A stretch of 64,000 bases of DNA, from NCBI GenBank assembly GCA_903857865.1, contig CAIOGO010000010.1, positions 1 to 64,000 of the forward strand, written 5' to 3'. The position numbers were made by a program, and so were the translations under genes. Below, piece by piece: positions 26,237 through 33,409 of this stretch; position 1 is the stretch's first letter; each line of letters starts with the position of its first letter. Source of the DNA: an uncultured bacterium (GTDB lineage: Bacteria; Bipolaricaulota; Bipolaricaulia; UBA7950; UBA9294). The notes below the pieces were generated by a model. It saw only the letters and a program-made list of their open reading frames with translations. It was not told the DNA's origin and searched no databases.

Positions 26237-26544
26237 CACCGCGCACCTCCGACGCCAAGTGTACGGAGCGGAGACGGCTCGGGCAATCGGCGGCAGCGCC
26301 TGTACAGAGGCCAGGAGATCGATCTGGCCTTCGCTGTAAGGGGACTTCCGCACATGTGCTCCGCCGATGCGACTCGATGGGCGCAACCCCGCGCGTCGGG
26401 GCCACAAGCGGAGAGTCGAGTATGATCAGGCCTCACGGTAGGAGTCGTAGCTGCCCCTCGTTCGCGGAAGGATCCGGTCGCTGAGCCCACGCCACCTAGA
26501 GGACGCTTGTGCAGCCTGTGGTTCGATCGCCAAGGAGTTTGACG

Positions 26545-27321
26545 ATGTCTGTCGTCGTCGTTCCGGTTGGAGCGCGGCAAGTCCTCGTTCCGCTGTTCGC
26601 GGCGCACCGACGCGACCGAGCGATCATCGACTGTGTCCTCGAAGGCCACGTCGGGGAGACGTTCGCCGACGATCTCGCCGTACCGACCGTCGCGCGCCTC
26701 GGCTGCGGCCCGTTTGCGGCACTCGCCGGGGATCCCGCGTCGCCGTCCGCCCGCGACCTCGTTCGGTATGCTCCGATCGATTGGGTCACGCCGGAGACCG
26801 ACGCGTGGCGCGGGTTTCTGGAAACCGAGTACGCCGGCCGCATCCGACGGATTCGCTTCGTCGAACTCTCCGCCGAGGACCTCGATCCCGGCCAACTCGA
26901 TGAGTTGGCGCAAGCGCTTCCGCCGGGCTTCACGGTTGCCCGCATCGACGCGGAACTCGCCGAGGCGCTCATCCGAGATCTCGGCAAGCAGTGGCTGCTC
27001 AGTAGCTACGCGTCGATGGACGACTTCCTCGCGCGCGGCATCGGCTACGTCGTCCTGCACAACGGACGCGTCGTCGGGAGCGCAGCCTCAGCCGTCTCGA
27101 GCTCGCGAGCGATTGACATCGACATCGAAGTCGCCCCGGCGCATCGCCGCAGAGGCCTCGGAGCTGCCGTCGGCGCGGCCCTGGCGCTTGAGTGCGTACA
27201 GCGCGGCATCGAGCCCTTGTGGCTCGCCTCGAACGACATCTCCGTTCGGCTGGCCCAGAAGCTCGGGTATCTCGTCAAAGGAGAGTACGAGACGTTCGAG
27301 ATCCAGCAGACTCGACCTTAG
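26545..27321 (+). CDS. GNAT acetyltransferase, two-domain type
   Basis: 258 aa. The C-terminal third is a GNAT domain with VVLHNGRVVGSAASAVSSSR, then DIEVAPAHRRRGLGAAVGAA (acetyl-CoA loop RRRGLG) and LASNDISVRLAQKLGYL. The N-terminal half resembles the lead domain of the GNAT_acetyltran (zwittermicin-resistance-like) group. The ATG at 26545 has AAGGAG seven bases upstream; a GTG at 26509 would add 12 residues. A TATGAT box at 26421 may be its promoter. The substrate is unknown. Confidence 0.75.
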   Translation: MSVVVVPVGARQVLVPLFAAHRRDRAIIDCVLEGHVGETFADDLAVPTVARLGCGPFAALAGDPASPSARDLVRYAPIDWVTPETDAWRGFLETEYAGRIRRIRFVELSAEDLDPGQLDELAQALPPGFTVARIDAELAEALIRDLGKQWLLSSYASMDDFLARGIGYVVLHNGRVVGSAASAVSSSRAIDIDIEVAPAHRRRGLGAAVGAALALECVQRGIEPLWLASNDISVRLAQKLGYLVKGEYETFEIQQTRP

Positions 27322-27353
27322 GGGCCAGGCGATTCTGCGGCGAGGCGGTTCTG

Positions 27354-27359
27354 TATAAT
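27354..27359 (+). promoter_or_regulatory. -10 box of the first hicBA locus
   Basis: Perfect TATAAT 29 bases upstream of the HicB start. The region 17 bases further upstream (gattct) is a poor -35, so an activator or weak constitutive expression is possible. Confidence 0.55.
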
Positions 27360-27388
27360 GACGAGTGGGTTTGCGAAGGACGGTCTAG

Positions 27389-27604
27389 ATGAAGAGCGAA
27401 TACAGCGTCATCATCGAACAGGATTCCGAGGGCACCTATGTCGCGTCGGTGCCTTCGCTTCGTGGATGTCACACCCAGGGCAAGTCACTCGATGAGGTCA
27501 TCGAGAGGATCCGTGAGGCGATCGAACTCTGCATCGAGGAGCAGGGCGCCGATGTTGAATCGCTCGACTTCGTAGGAATCCAGAAGATCACCGTCCGCTC
27601 ATGA
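27389..27604 (+). CDS. hicB: HicB-family antitoxin, locus 1
   Basis: 71 aa with the partial RNase-H-like HicB fold: YSVIIEQDSEGTYVASVPSL, RGCHTQGKSLDEVIERIREAI and a short C-terminus. It lacks the C-terminal DNA-binding domain of long HicB forms. It would neutralise the HicA toxin by direct binding. It overlaps hicA by ATGA, giving the antitoxin-first order found in many HicBA loci with short HicB. Confidence 0.9.
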   Translation: MKSEYSVIIEQDSEGTYVASVPSLRGCHTQGKSLDEVIERIREAIELCIEEQGADVESLDFVGIQKITVRS

Positions 27605-27825
27605 CCAAGCTGCCCCGCGTCACGGGCGAAGAGATGACAAGAGCGTTGGTCCGCACCGGGTTTGCCGTCGTGCGAGTCCGGGGAAGCCACCAGATTCTGC
27701 GACACTCCGACGGGCGCGTGACCGTGATTCCGACTCACGCAGGCGAGACGATAGGGCCCGGGCTCCTCTCGAAGATCCTCCGCAATTGCGAACTGACCCG
27801 CGACGAGTTCGCCAGACTCCTCTAG
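27601..27825 (+). CDS. hicA: HicA-family mRNA interferase toxin, locus 1
   Basis: 74 aa with the dsRBD-like HicA fold: LPRVTGEEMTRALVRTGFAV then VRVRGSHQILRHSDGR, whose His in GSHQIL is the catalytic residue, and TVIPTHAGETIGPGLLSKIL. Full length. It cleaves mRNA in translation-independent fashion in characterised members. It is preceded by its antitoxin. Confidence 0.92.
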   Translation: MTKLPRVTGEEMTRALVRTGFAVVRVRGSHQILRHSDGRVTVIPTHAGETIGPGLLSKILRNCELTRDEFARLL

Positions 27826-27900
27826 CAACGAGGCAGGCCGCCGGGCGGCGCGCCTCGGCGACTCTGGAGGCTGAGCCTCCACCGAGCTACCATCGACGCC

Positions 27901-28437
27901 ATGCCGCACAAGTCCGCACTCCTTCTGATTGACATGCTGGCCAGTGCCCTTGGCGGCGACGCGTTTCGGAACTGCGACGACGCGTCCGTCCTGCCGAGCG
28001 TCGTACGCCTCCTCGGCCGGGCGCGCGATGCCGGGGCTCTCGTCGTCCACGTCGTCGAGGATTTCGATGAGGCGAAGTACCCACCCGGGAGTCCGGTATG
28101 GAAGGCGTATCAGATCCACCCCGCCGTCGCCCCGCAGTCCGGCGAGCCCGTCGTCCGCCAGCACCGCTACGACGCGTTCCTCGACAGCGGCCTGCGCGAG
28201 ATCCTCGACCGCAAGGGCGTCGAGACCGTCGTCGTCGCCGGCATCGCGTCGCCATGGTGCGTCGATAACGCCGTCCGCCGCGCCAACGGCCTCGGATATC
28301 GTGTCATCCTCGCCAAGGACGCCCACGGCTGCACCGACAGCAAGACCCTGCCCGCAGCCACCATCGCGCAGCACCACAACGAGATCCTCGCCGCGTGCTT
28401 CGCCGAAGTGAGGCCCGTCGACGAGATCGCGTTCTGA
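27901..28437 (+). CDS. Isochorismatase-family cysteine hydrolase with an altered triad
   Basis: 178 aa cytosolic protein of the isochorismatase/nicotinamidase fold. The Asp is in LLLIDMLASAL and the nucleophilic Cys in GIASPWCVDNAVRRA, preceded by a cis-peptide-type turn. The Lys that normally lies four residues before the D/S-AF of the K-x3-D/S-AF motif is replaced by Gln (RQHRYDAF). Whether another residue takes over is unknown, so activity is uncertain. The ATG has no ribosome site; a TACCAT box seven bases upstream suggests a leaderless start. Confidence 0.82.
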   Translation: MPHKSALLLIDMLASALGGDAFRNCDDASVLPSVVRLLGRARDAGALVVHVVEDFDEAKYPPGSPVWKAYQIHPAVAPQSGEPVVRQHRYDAFLDSGLREILDRKGVETVVVAGIASPWCVDNAVRRANGLGYRVILAKDAHGCTDSKTLPAATIAQHHNEILAACFAEVRPVDEIAF

Positions 28438-28549
28438 CCGCAGACAACCTTGCCCGACCGCACCACCGCGAGGAACAGCACGTACCGCACTGCACGGCTG
28501 TCCAAGGCTGTGCACCGCCGCCGCGGAGCCAGAAGCCCCACACACAGCT

Positions 28550-28580
28550 GGCTGCTCGGCAACGAAGATCGCCGAGTAGC
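28550..28580. repeat. Second hairpin of the island repeat family (partial copy)
   Basis: GCTGCTCGGC pairs with GCCGAGTAGC across a ten-base loop (aacgaagatc). It matches the second hairpin of the copies at 29261-29330 and 33117-33404. The first hairpin is missing here. Confidence 0.75.
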
Positions 28581-28612
28581 CAAGAACCATGCGTGCCAGG
28601 AGACGCCCGCCG

Positions 28613-28621
28613 TGCTACAAT
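28613..28621 (+). promoter_or_regulatory. Extended -10 promoter of the mntA gene
   Basis: TGC directly before TACAAT forms an extended -10 element, about 45 bases upstream of the ATG of the nucleotidyltransferase gene. No good -35 is seen. Confidence 0.5.
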
Positions 28622-28670
28622 CAGGTCCTGGTGTCACTTCACGCACAGGTCTTCGAAGGAGGGTCGACAG

Positions 28671-29063
28671 ATGCAGGCCGGACACGCCGCAGTTCTCGCT
28701 CGTCTCGTTGAGACTGCGAAGAACGATCGTGACGTGCTGGCCGTCATCCTGTTCGGCAGCGAGGCAAGAGGAGAGGCTCGCGCCGAATCGGACGTCGACG
28801 TGTGCCTGGTATTGGAGGACAAGCGGCTCGACACCCTCGGGCAGTCCCAGAAGAGAATGGGGTACCTCGCGTCCGTCGACCTTGACATCCAGATCTTCCA
28901 GCAGATCCCGCTTCACCTTCGCGTCAGGGTGCTGAGGGAGGGGAAAGTCCTCTTCTGTCGTGACGAAGACAAGCTATACGCCGTGGCATTCCAGACTGCC
29001 CGGCATTTCGAGGACTTCCGGCACATCCACGAGGGATACCTGGAGGCCGTTGCCAATGGCTGA
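28671..29063 (+). CDS. mntA: MntA-type nucleotidyltransferase antitoxin
   Basis: 130 aa minimal nucleotidyltransferase. The GS-x10-DxD catalytic motif is exact: GSEARGEARAESDVDVCLV. MntA antitoxins AMPylate and silence the HEPN toxin HepT. It has a GAAGGAGGG ribosome site. The gene directly downstream is only a short HepT-like remnant overlapping by eight bases, so this antitoxin appears to have lost its toxin. A DNA-repair or resistance nucleotidyltransferase is a less likely reading. Confidence 0.8.
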   Translation: MQAGHAAVLARLVETAKNDRDVLAVILFGSEARGEARAESDVDVCLVLEDKRLDTLGQSQKRMGYLASVDLDIQIFQQIPLHLRVRVLREGKVLFCRDEDKLYAVAFQTARHFEDFRHIHEGYLEAVANG

Positions 29064-29133
29064 ACTCGATCAGGAGTGCATCAAGGATTTCGTCGCCTTC
29101 AAGCAGGAAGTCCTCGCGTACCTGAGACCGTAG
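29056..29133 (+). pseudogene. Truncated HepT-like (HEPN) toxin remnant, 25 codons
   Basis: An ATG overlapping the end of mntA opens MAELDQECIKDFVAFKQEVL then AYLRP and a stop. The position and the helical content fit the first helix of a HepT toxin (usually 110-140 aa), but no RX4-6H catalytic motif remains. Identification rests mainly on position, so it is tentative. Confidence 0.45.
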
Positions 29134-29260
29134 CGCGGCCCGCCCTCCCAACGAAGCTCGTGGCTTGTAGCACGTAGCCTGTAGGTCGAGAAACACGGGC
29201 GCCCCGCCCGAGCGAGCCTTCCCACCCGCCACTCCCCGAACCTAGCGAAACCATCTGTGC

Positions 29261-29330
29261 CAGGAGTTGCGGCGTCACACGCAGAAAACAACTCCCTAGC
29301 GACTCGGCAACGACGCAGCGGCCGAGCAGC
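29261..29330. repeat. Two-hairpin intergenic repeat, single copy
   Basis: The first hairpin pairs GGAGTTG with CAACTCC, and the second pairs CTCGGC with GCCGAG, with the linker CTAGCGA between. The same order and near-identical sequence occur three times at 33117-33404. The rest of 29134-29393 has no recognisable gene. Confidence 0.8.
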
Positions 29331-29393
29331 CCCGCTCTTCCCGATGTGTTCTCCAATGAGGTAGTATGAGCCCTCCGGTGCCGCGCCAAGAGT

Positions 29394-29636
29394 GTGCGCG
29401 CAAGCGGAGGGGAGGTCCCGACCACGGCTCATCGGGAGTTCTATGTGGTGATCGAGAAGGACGAAGACGGATTCTACGTCGGCGAGGTGCCAGGGCTGAG
29501 TGGATGCTACTCCCAAGGTCGGACCGTCGACGAACTCCTCGAGAACATCCGGGAAGCGATCGCTCTCTGTTTGGAAGAGGATCCTGACCAGGAACAGCCG
29601 GAATTCGTGGGCCTCCAGAAAGTGGCGCTCAAGTGA
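29394..29636 (+). CDS. hicB: HicB-family antitoxin, locus 2
   Basis: 80 aa, with EFYVVIEKDEDGFYVGEVPG, LSGCYSQGRTVDELLENIRE and AIALCLEE, the HicB antitoxin core. The GTG start leaves about 13 leader residues before the family core begins, so the true start could differ. It overlaps a truncated hicA by GTGA. It is probably an orphan antitoxin now, similar in layout to locus 1. A TAGTAT box lies at 29362. Confidence 0.8.
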   Translation: MRASGGEVPTTAHREFYVVIEKDEDGFYVGEVPGLSGCYSQGRTVDELLENIREAIALCLEEDPDQEQPEFVGLQKVALK

Positions 29637-29734
29637 ACCGGCTTCGCGCAGTTGAGCCCGGCGAGTTATGTCGAGCGCTTGAGAGAGCCGGTTTTGCCGT
29701 CAGGGGCCTGTGCGAGCTGCGCAGGGTATCGTAG
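29633..29734 (+). pseudogene. Truncated hicA toxin, locus 2
   Basis: A GTG start overlapping the hicB stop reads NRLRAVEPGELCRALERAGF then AVRG, aligning with the first 25 residues of the intact HicA at 27601. It then diverges and stops after 33 codons, before the catalytic GSH motif. The toxin is inactivated by deletion or frameshift. Confidence 0.75.
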
Positions 29735-29769
29735 ACCGCGGCGGATGCTCGACTGGGGGAGGTGGCGGA

Positions 29770-29988
29770 GTGAAGGTCAAAGACGAGCTGCTTAGGAGAA
29801 TAGAGAAGCTCCCGGAGGAGGTCCTTGAGGAGGTCTACGACTTCGTCGCATTCATCCAGGAGAAGAGGCTAGAGGACAGAGAAGGGCTCTCATGGGGAAG
29901 CTTCGCGTTGAGTACCGGAGCGTTCGAGTTCTGGAACCGCCGCGAAGAGGTAGAGTACTCATTGGATGACCTCAGGCCGCAAGTATGA
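29770..29988 (+). CDS. DUF2281-like antitoxin
   Basis: 72 aa. MKVKDELLRRIEKLPEEVLE then EVYDFVAFIQEKR is the DUF2281 start, found in small proteins encoded before MazF or PIN toxins. The middle and end (LSWGSFALSTGAFEFWNRRE) would wrap the toxin. A GTG start with GGGGGAGGTGG upstream is preferred over upstream frames. It overlaps the MazF-like gene by ATGA. Confidence 0.75.
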   Translation: MKVKDELLRRIEKLPEEVLEEVYDFVAFIQEKRLEDREGLSWGSFALSTGAFEFWNRREEVEYSLDDLRPQV

Positions 29989-30356
29989 AGCTAAAGCCCG
30001 GCCATGTTTCTCTCGTTCGGTTTCCACCGACGAATCTGGTGGAGGGGAAGTACCGACCTGTTCTCCTGTTGGCTCGGATGCCTGGCCCTTTCAGCGACTG
30101 GCTTGTCTGTGCGATCACTTCTCAACTCAGACACGCGGTCGCGAACTGGGACGAGGAAATAAAGGAAGTGGACGACGATTTCGAGAGCTCGGGGCTCAAG
30201 CAGCATTCCCTGATCAGGATTGGCAAACTGGCCACAGTCGAAGAGGGAATGCTCGAGGGTGTGCTGGGCGAGATCTCGGCTCACCGCTTAGCGACGATCC
30301 TGTCAAAGATAGCTGATTGCCTTGAACGCCAAGTTGCAGGCCGCGAAAACGGCTAG
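29985..30356 (+). CDS. MazF/PemK-family toxin
   Basis: 123 aa. It has the SH3-like MazF core: KPGHVSLVRFPPTNLVEGKY, RPVLLLARMPGPFSDWLVCAITSQ, a central HSLIRIGKLATVEEG, and a C-terminal helix ISAHRLATILSKIADCLERQ. Such toxins are sequence-specific endoribonucleases. It is paired with the preceding DUF2281-like antitoxin. Full length and probably functional. Confidence 0.85.
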   Translation: MKLKPGHVSLVRFPPTNLVEGKYRPVLLLARMPGPFSDWLVCAITSQLRHAVANWDEEIKEVDDDFESSGLKQHSLIRIGKLATVEEGMLEGVLGEISAHRLATILSKIADCLERQVAGRENG

Positions 30357-30416
30357 CAGAACGAAGGCCGCGCGGTCATGCACCCCTACCGGAAGCTCTG
30401 TCCGGACAACGTCGCA
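30357..30416 (-). pseudogene. Relic of a vapC PIN-domain gene
   Basis: On the minus strand this stretch reads CDVVRTELPVGVHDRAAFVL, aligning with CAVVHTELLVGARDRAAFTK of the intact VapC at 33410-33841. Sixteen bases (gaaggccgcgcggtca) are identical. No flanking PIN sequence survives in frame. The remaining stretch to 30675 holds no recognisable gene. Confidence 0.6.
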
Positions 30417-30675
30417 CGCCCACGACGGACGTCAACGTCGCACGCAACGATGCCGTGCGCTCTTTCGTGAGAACCGAACGCGCGCCTTCATAGAGGAGCG
30501 TGTGCGCCTTCGCAAAGTAGCGCATTGGCACTCTCTTCTTAGGCCCGAGTGCGACGCTACAGTGACCCTGCCTATATTTTCGCTCTTGTCGCGAGCGTCC
30601 GCTGCGCGCTCGCAGCCCTCCCCGAGCTCAACTGCCGCCGACTGGAAACACTCCTGTGAGACTGGCCACCCCAGG

Positions 30676-30939
30676 CTACGTGTTGTCGTAAGCCTTCGAG
30701 CGATGGGCCACCTTGACGACGACAAGGGTGCGGTCGGCGTCTCGGATCTCGTACAGGATTCGGTACTTGCCCTGTCGCACTCGGTAGAGTTCACGGCTGC
30801 TCAGCTTCTCGCAATCCGTTCCCCGAGGTTCGTCCGCCAGTGCGGCCATCCGCTTCAGGATCCGCGCGACATCCCGCTTCGGGATTGCACGCAAGTCGCT
30901 GGCAACGCTCTTCTTGACCTGGAAGCTATATCTTGCCAT
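30676..30939 (-). CDS. relE: RelE/ParE-family toxin
   Basis: 87 aa. It opens RYSFQVKKSVASDLRAIPKR, then ILKRMAALADEPRG, YRVRQGKYRILYEIRDAD and LVVVKVAHRSKAYDN. The basic residues and the C-terminal H-RSKAY pattern fit ribosome-dependent RelE-type mRNA interferases. It is translated after, and overlaps by 14 bases, the ribbon-helix-helix antitoxin gene. Members of this group target either mRNA on the ribosome or gyrase (ParE); RelE is favoured. Confidence 0.9.
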   Translation of the reverse strand: MARYSFQVKKSVASDLRAIPKRDVARILKRMAALADEPRGTDCEKLSSRELYRVRQGKYRILYEIRDADRTLVVVKVAHRSKAYDNT

Positions 30940-31150
30940 GCGCCTTGAGGTCGGCGAGCAGCGCTTCGTACGTCATGACGGGCTCGGCAGCGCGGTCGGC
31001 GAATGCCTGTAGGTCTTCTTGATCTTCACGCAGGGATTCGCGGACCGCGTCGTTCACGAGTTCGGACATCGACCGCTCGGTATGGGCGGCTTTGACCTTC
31101 AGCGCAGTGTGCAGCTCAGGCTCGAGATAGACAGTCGCTCGCTTGGGCAT
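30926..31150 (-). CDS. Ribbon-helix-helix antitoxin
   Basis: 74 aa. The N-terminal beta strand and helices RATVYLEPELHTALKVKAAH then TERSMSELVNDAVRESL form an RHH DNA-binding domain. The acidic C-terminal half would bind the RelE toxin. The start at 31150 has a GAGGTGG ribosome site; the longer upstream frame is not supported. It probably represses its own promoter at 31170-31198. Confidence 0.88.
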   Translation of the reverse strand: MPKRATVYLEPELHTALKVKAAHTERSMSELVNDAVRESLREDQEDLQAFADRAAEPVMTYEALLADLKAHGKI

Positions 31151-31169
31151 CGGGAACCACCTCGGAGGC

Positions 31170-31198
31170 ATCATAGCGTTTTGGCGTCTTGATGTCGC
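31170..31198 (-). promoter_or_regulatory. Promoter of the RHH-RelE locus
   Basis: On the minus strand TATGAT (31175-31170) follows GCGACA (31198-31193) with a 17-nt spacer, about 20 bases upstream of the antitoxin start. Confidence 0.5.
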
Positions 31199-31229
31199 TG
31201 GCTCTTCAGTCGGACGGCGCACCGTGCAG

Positions 31230-32444
31230 CTAGACTGAGATCCATTCCTTGACGGGTAGCGTGAGGGCCTGTTCGAGGGGGATGCCGTCAGCTCCGACGA
31301 CAAAGGGCCGCGCGCTGGGCTTGGCCTGGATGAATGCAGCGAGTCCGGGCATCGCCTCCCGCCAGCGTCCACTCTTGACTTCGATGACGGCGACCCGCCG
31401 TCCAACCTGGACCACAAAGTCGACTTCGCGACTGCGTTCGCGCCAGTAGGAGAGTCGGCACTCGCCCGCCGCCGCGGCGTTCGCCAGGTGTGCGCCGAAC
31501 GCAGATTCGGTGAGTCGGCCCCAAGTGGCTGTGTCGCGCTTCGCTTCCTCGAACGACAGTCCGCTCTGCGCGGTCATGAGCGCGTTGTTCAAGACCTGGA
31601 GCTTGGGACTCGAACCGCGCTGGCGCACGGCCGAGTCGGTGTACTTGGGCAACCCGGTCAGCATGCCGGCTCCGCTGAGGAGATCAAGGTAGTGGGCGAG
31701 TGTCGTCGTGTTGCCGGCATCCTGAAGCTGGCCGAGCATCTTGGTGTACGACAGGATTTGCCCGGAGGTGCGGCAGCCAAGCTCGAACAGTTGGCGGAGA
31801 AGCGCGGGTTTGTCGACGCGCGTGAGCAGTAGCACGTCGCGGGCCACGGTGATCTCGATGAGCGAATCCTTGATGTACCGCGCCCAGCGCTCCGGGTCGC
31901 CGACGAGGGATGCGGCGCCTGGGTAGCTGCCGAAGAACACGTACTCGTCGAGCGTGAAGCCGAACGCAGCGCGCATTTCGGCGTACGCCCAGTGCGGCAC
32001 GAAGAGCAGCTCAAACCGGCCGGCCAGGCTCTCGCTGAGGCCGTGCCGGATGAGGAGAGGCGCGGAGCCGAGGAGGACAACTCGCAGAGGCAAGCGACTC
32101 GCAGTGTCCTCGTCCCACAGACGCTTCACGGTCTCGGACCAACCGGGCACTTTCTGGACCTCGTCAAGCGCGAGGACGGCTCCAGCCTTTCCTGCCTCTC
32201 GAGCCAGTCGTCGACCTGTTTCCCACTGCGCGGCAATCCAGGTTCGATCGCGCAACGTCGGCTCGTCGGCCGAGGCGTAGTGGGCGCGTTCCCCCCACGC
32301 TGTGAGTGCCTGGCGCACGAGCGTCGTCTTTCCGACCTGTCGCGGTCCGGCGACAACCTGCATGAATCGCCGCGGCTCGACCAGACGTTCGGTCAGGGTC
32401 CCCACTTGGGAACGTGAGTAGTCTCCCCCTGTCCGGTTACTCAT
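31230..32444 (-). CDS. AAA-family ATPase with DUF4143 C-terminus
   Basis: 404 aa. Residues 1-180 are an AAA_14-type ATPase: Walker A AGPRQVGKTTL, Walker B AVLALDEVQKV, sensor VVLLGSAPLLI. Residues 185-404 are a DUF4143 domain with a winged-helix-like middle and a terminal YWRERSREVDFVVQVGRRVA then VIEVKSG, which has the D...ExK spacing of PD-(D/E)xK nuclease-like folds. These proteins are common in mobile and defence regions and their function is unproven. The ATG lies inside repeated TGAGTAAY elements (32437-32479), so the gene may bind its own promoter. No partner gene is adjacent. Confidence 0.85.
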   Translation of the reverse strand: MSNRTGGDYSRSQVGTLTERLVEPRRFMQVVAGPRQVGKTTLVRQALTAWGERAHYASADEPTLRDRTWIAAQWETGRRLAREAGKAGAVLALDEVQKVPGWSETVKRLWDEDTASRLPLRVVLLGSAPLLIRHGLSESLAGRFELLFVPHWAYAEMRAAFGFTLDEYVFFGSYPGAASLVGDPERWARYIKDSLIEITVARDVLLLTRVDKPALLRQLFELGCRTSGQILSYTKMLGQLQDAGNTTTLAHYLDLLSGAGMLTGLPKYTDSAVRQRGSSPKLQVLNNALMTAQSGLSFEEAKRDTATWGRLTESAFGAHLANAAAAGECRLSYWRERSREVDFVVQVGRRVAVIEVKSGRWREAMPGLAAFIQAKPSARPFVVGADGIPLEQALTLPVKEWISV

Positions 32445-32479
32445 GTCGTTGAGTAATATTACTCAGGACGTTGAGTAAT
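32437..32479 (-). promoter_or_regulatory. Palindromic operator overlapping the ATPase start codon
   Basis: A perfect 16-bp palindrome TGAGTAATATTACTCA lies at 32450-32465. The half site ATTACTCAACG occurs twice on the minus strand, and the start codon itself is in ATGAGTAAC, giving four TGAGTAAY-type sites in about 45 bases. The palindrome centre also supplies TAATAT, a -10-like box 11 bases from the ATG. This arrangement suggests autoregulation and a near-leaderless message. Confidence 0.7.
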
Positions 32480-32697
32480 GTCTACAGGTGAGGGACGCCG
32501 GGCTCACCGTCGCGATCGCGGACCACGTCCCCGCACCTTCTGCTGACGAGTGGTCCTAGTTGTAGACGACGCCACTGCAGGTGATCGACGAGTACCATCA
32601 ACATCAAGCGGCTGCCCGGATAACTGTGGGATCCACGTAATCGGGCCCACGTGGAACCCGGCGGTTCAGTTCCCAACCGCTGGCCGTCCTGCAGCTG

Positions 32698-32871
32698 CTA
32701 CTTGAGCATCTTCAGGATGTGGTGCGCCAGCGGTTCAGCGACCTCTCGATGTCTCGGAACAGGCTGGCTCACGCCAGTTCGCAGATTCTGGTACCAGTCG
32801 TGACGAGCTCCATGCCGGATAAGAACGCAGCCGTTCTTCTCGATCTCGCGGATCAGATCCTGGCGGTTCAT
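32698..32871 (-). CDS. hicA: HicA-family toxin, locus 3
   Basis: 57 aa: MNRQDLIREIEKNGCVLIRH, then GARHDWYQNLRTGVSQPVPR and HREVAEPLAHHILKMLK. This matches the compact HicA type; the catalytic His is in RHGARHDWY. The ATG overlaps the hicB stop (ATGA). The gene is full length for this subtype, though shorter than usual ORF cut-offs. Nothing is recognised downstream between 32480 and 32697. Confidence 0.88.
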   Translation of the reverse strand: MNRQDLIREIEKNGCVLIRHGARHDWYQNLRTGVSQPVPRHREVAEPLAHHILKMLK

Positions 32872-33059
32872 GCAATACGCAGTTCAGCGACTTGCCGCAC
32901 TTCGGGGATGCGGCCACTCGCCAGTTCCTGATAGAGATCCTTGAGGTTCTCTTCCAGATCCTCGCGAGTCTCGCCCTGAGTCCAGTAGTCGGGGAACTCA
33001 ACGAGATACCCGAGCCACATGGTCTCGTGCTGCCAATGAACGTACTGCAGGGTCTTCAT
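32868..33059 (-). CDS. hicB: HicB-family antitoxin, locus 3
   Basis: 63 aa from the ATG at 33059: MKTLQYVHWQHETMWLGYLV, EFPDYWTQGETREDLEENLK and DLYQELASGRIP, the short HicB core that accompanies compact HicA. A TTG nine codons upstream is also in frame. No ribosome site is obvious. It precedes and overlaps hicA. Confidence 0.85.
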   Translation of the reverse strand: MKTLQYVHWQHETMWLGYLVEFPDYWTQGETREDLEENLKDLYQELASGRIPEVRQVAELRIA

Positions 33060-33116
33060 GCACTCAGCATACAGCGCTGCAACCAATGCAGCAATCAGCT
33101 CGCGGTGACGGTGCGG

Positions 33117-33404
33117 TCAACTCCCTAGCTGCTCAGCTCAGACGTCATCGTCGAGCAGCTGCGCATGCCCGGAGTTGCCACCCCGTGCGGGAACCGGAAC
33201 AACCAGCAACTCCCTAGCTGCTCGGCAACGAGAATCGCCGAGTAGCCCCCAACTACGGACCCGGAGTTGCGGTACCACTCGCAGGCAGCAACTCCCTAGC
33301 GACTCGGCAACAAGGATCGCCGAGTAGCCTCATCCCAGGAGTTGCGGTACCACTCGCAGGCAGCAACTCCCTAGCTGCTCGGCAACAAGGATCGCCGAGC
33401 AGCC
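33117..33404. repeat. Array of two-hairpin repeats
   Basis: A partial copy (33117-33160) is followed by three fuller copies beginning with GGAGTTG at 33170, 33262 and 33338. Each has hairpin 1 (GGAGTTGC with GCAACTCC), the linker CTAGC, and hairpin 2 (CTCGGC with GCCGAG, extended by flanking GCT/AGC). The last two copies are nearly identical with a 76-bp period. The array ends six bases before the vapC stop. It could be a REP/BIME-like element or a transcription terminator series. Confidence 0.85.
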
Positions 33405-33409
33405 ATGGA

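Noticed and set aside
28550-33404. The hairpin repeats looked at first like integron attC sites in a cassette array of small genes.
   Set aside because: The RYYYAAC/GTTRRRY core boxes are absent, the genes face both ways, and no integrase is in the window.
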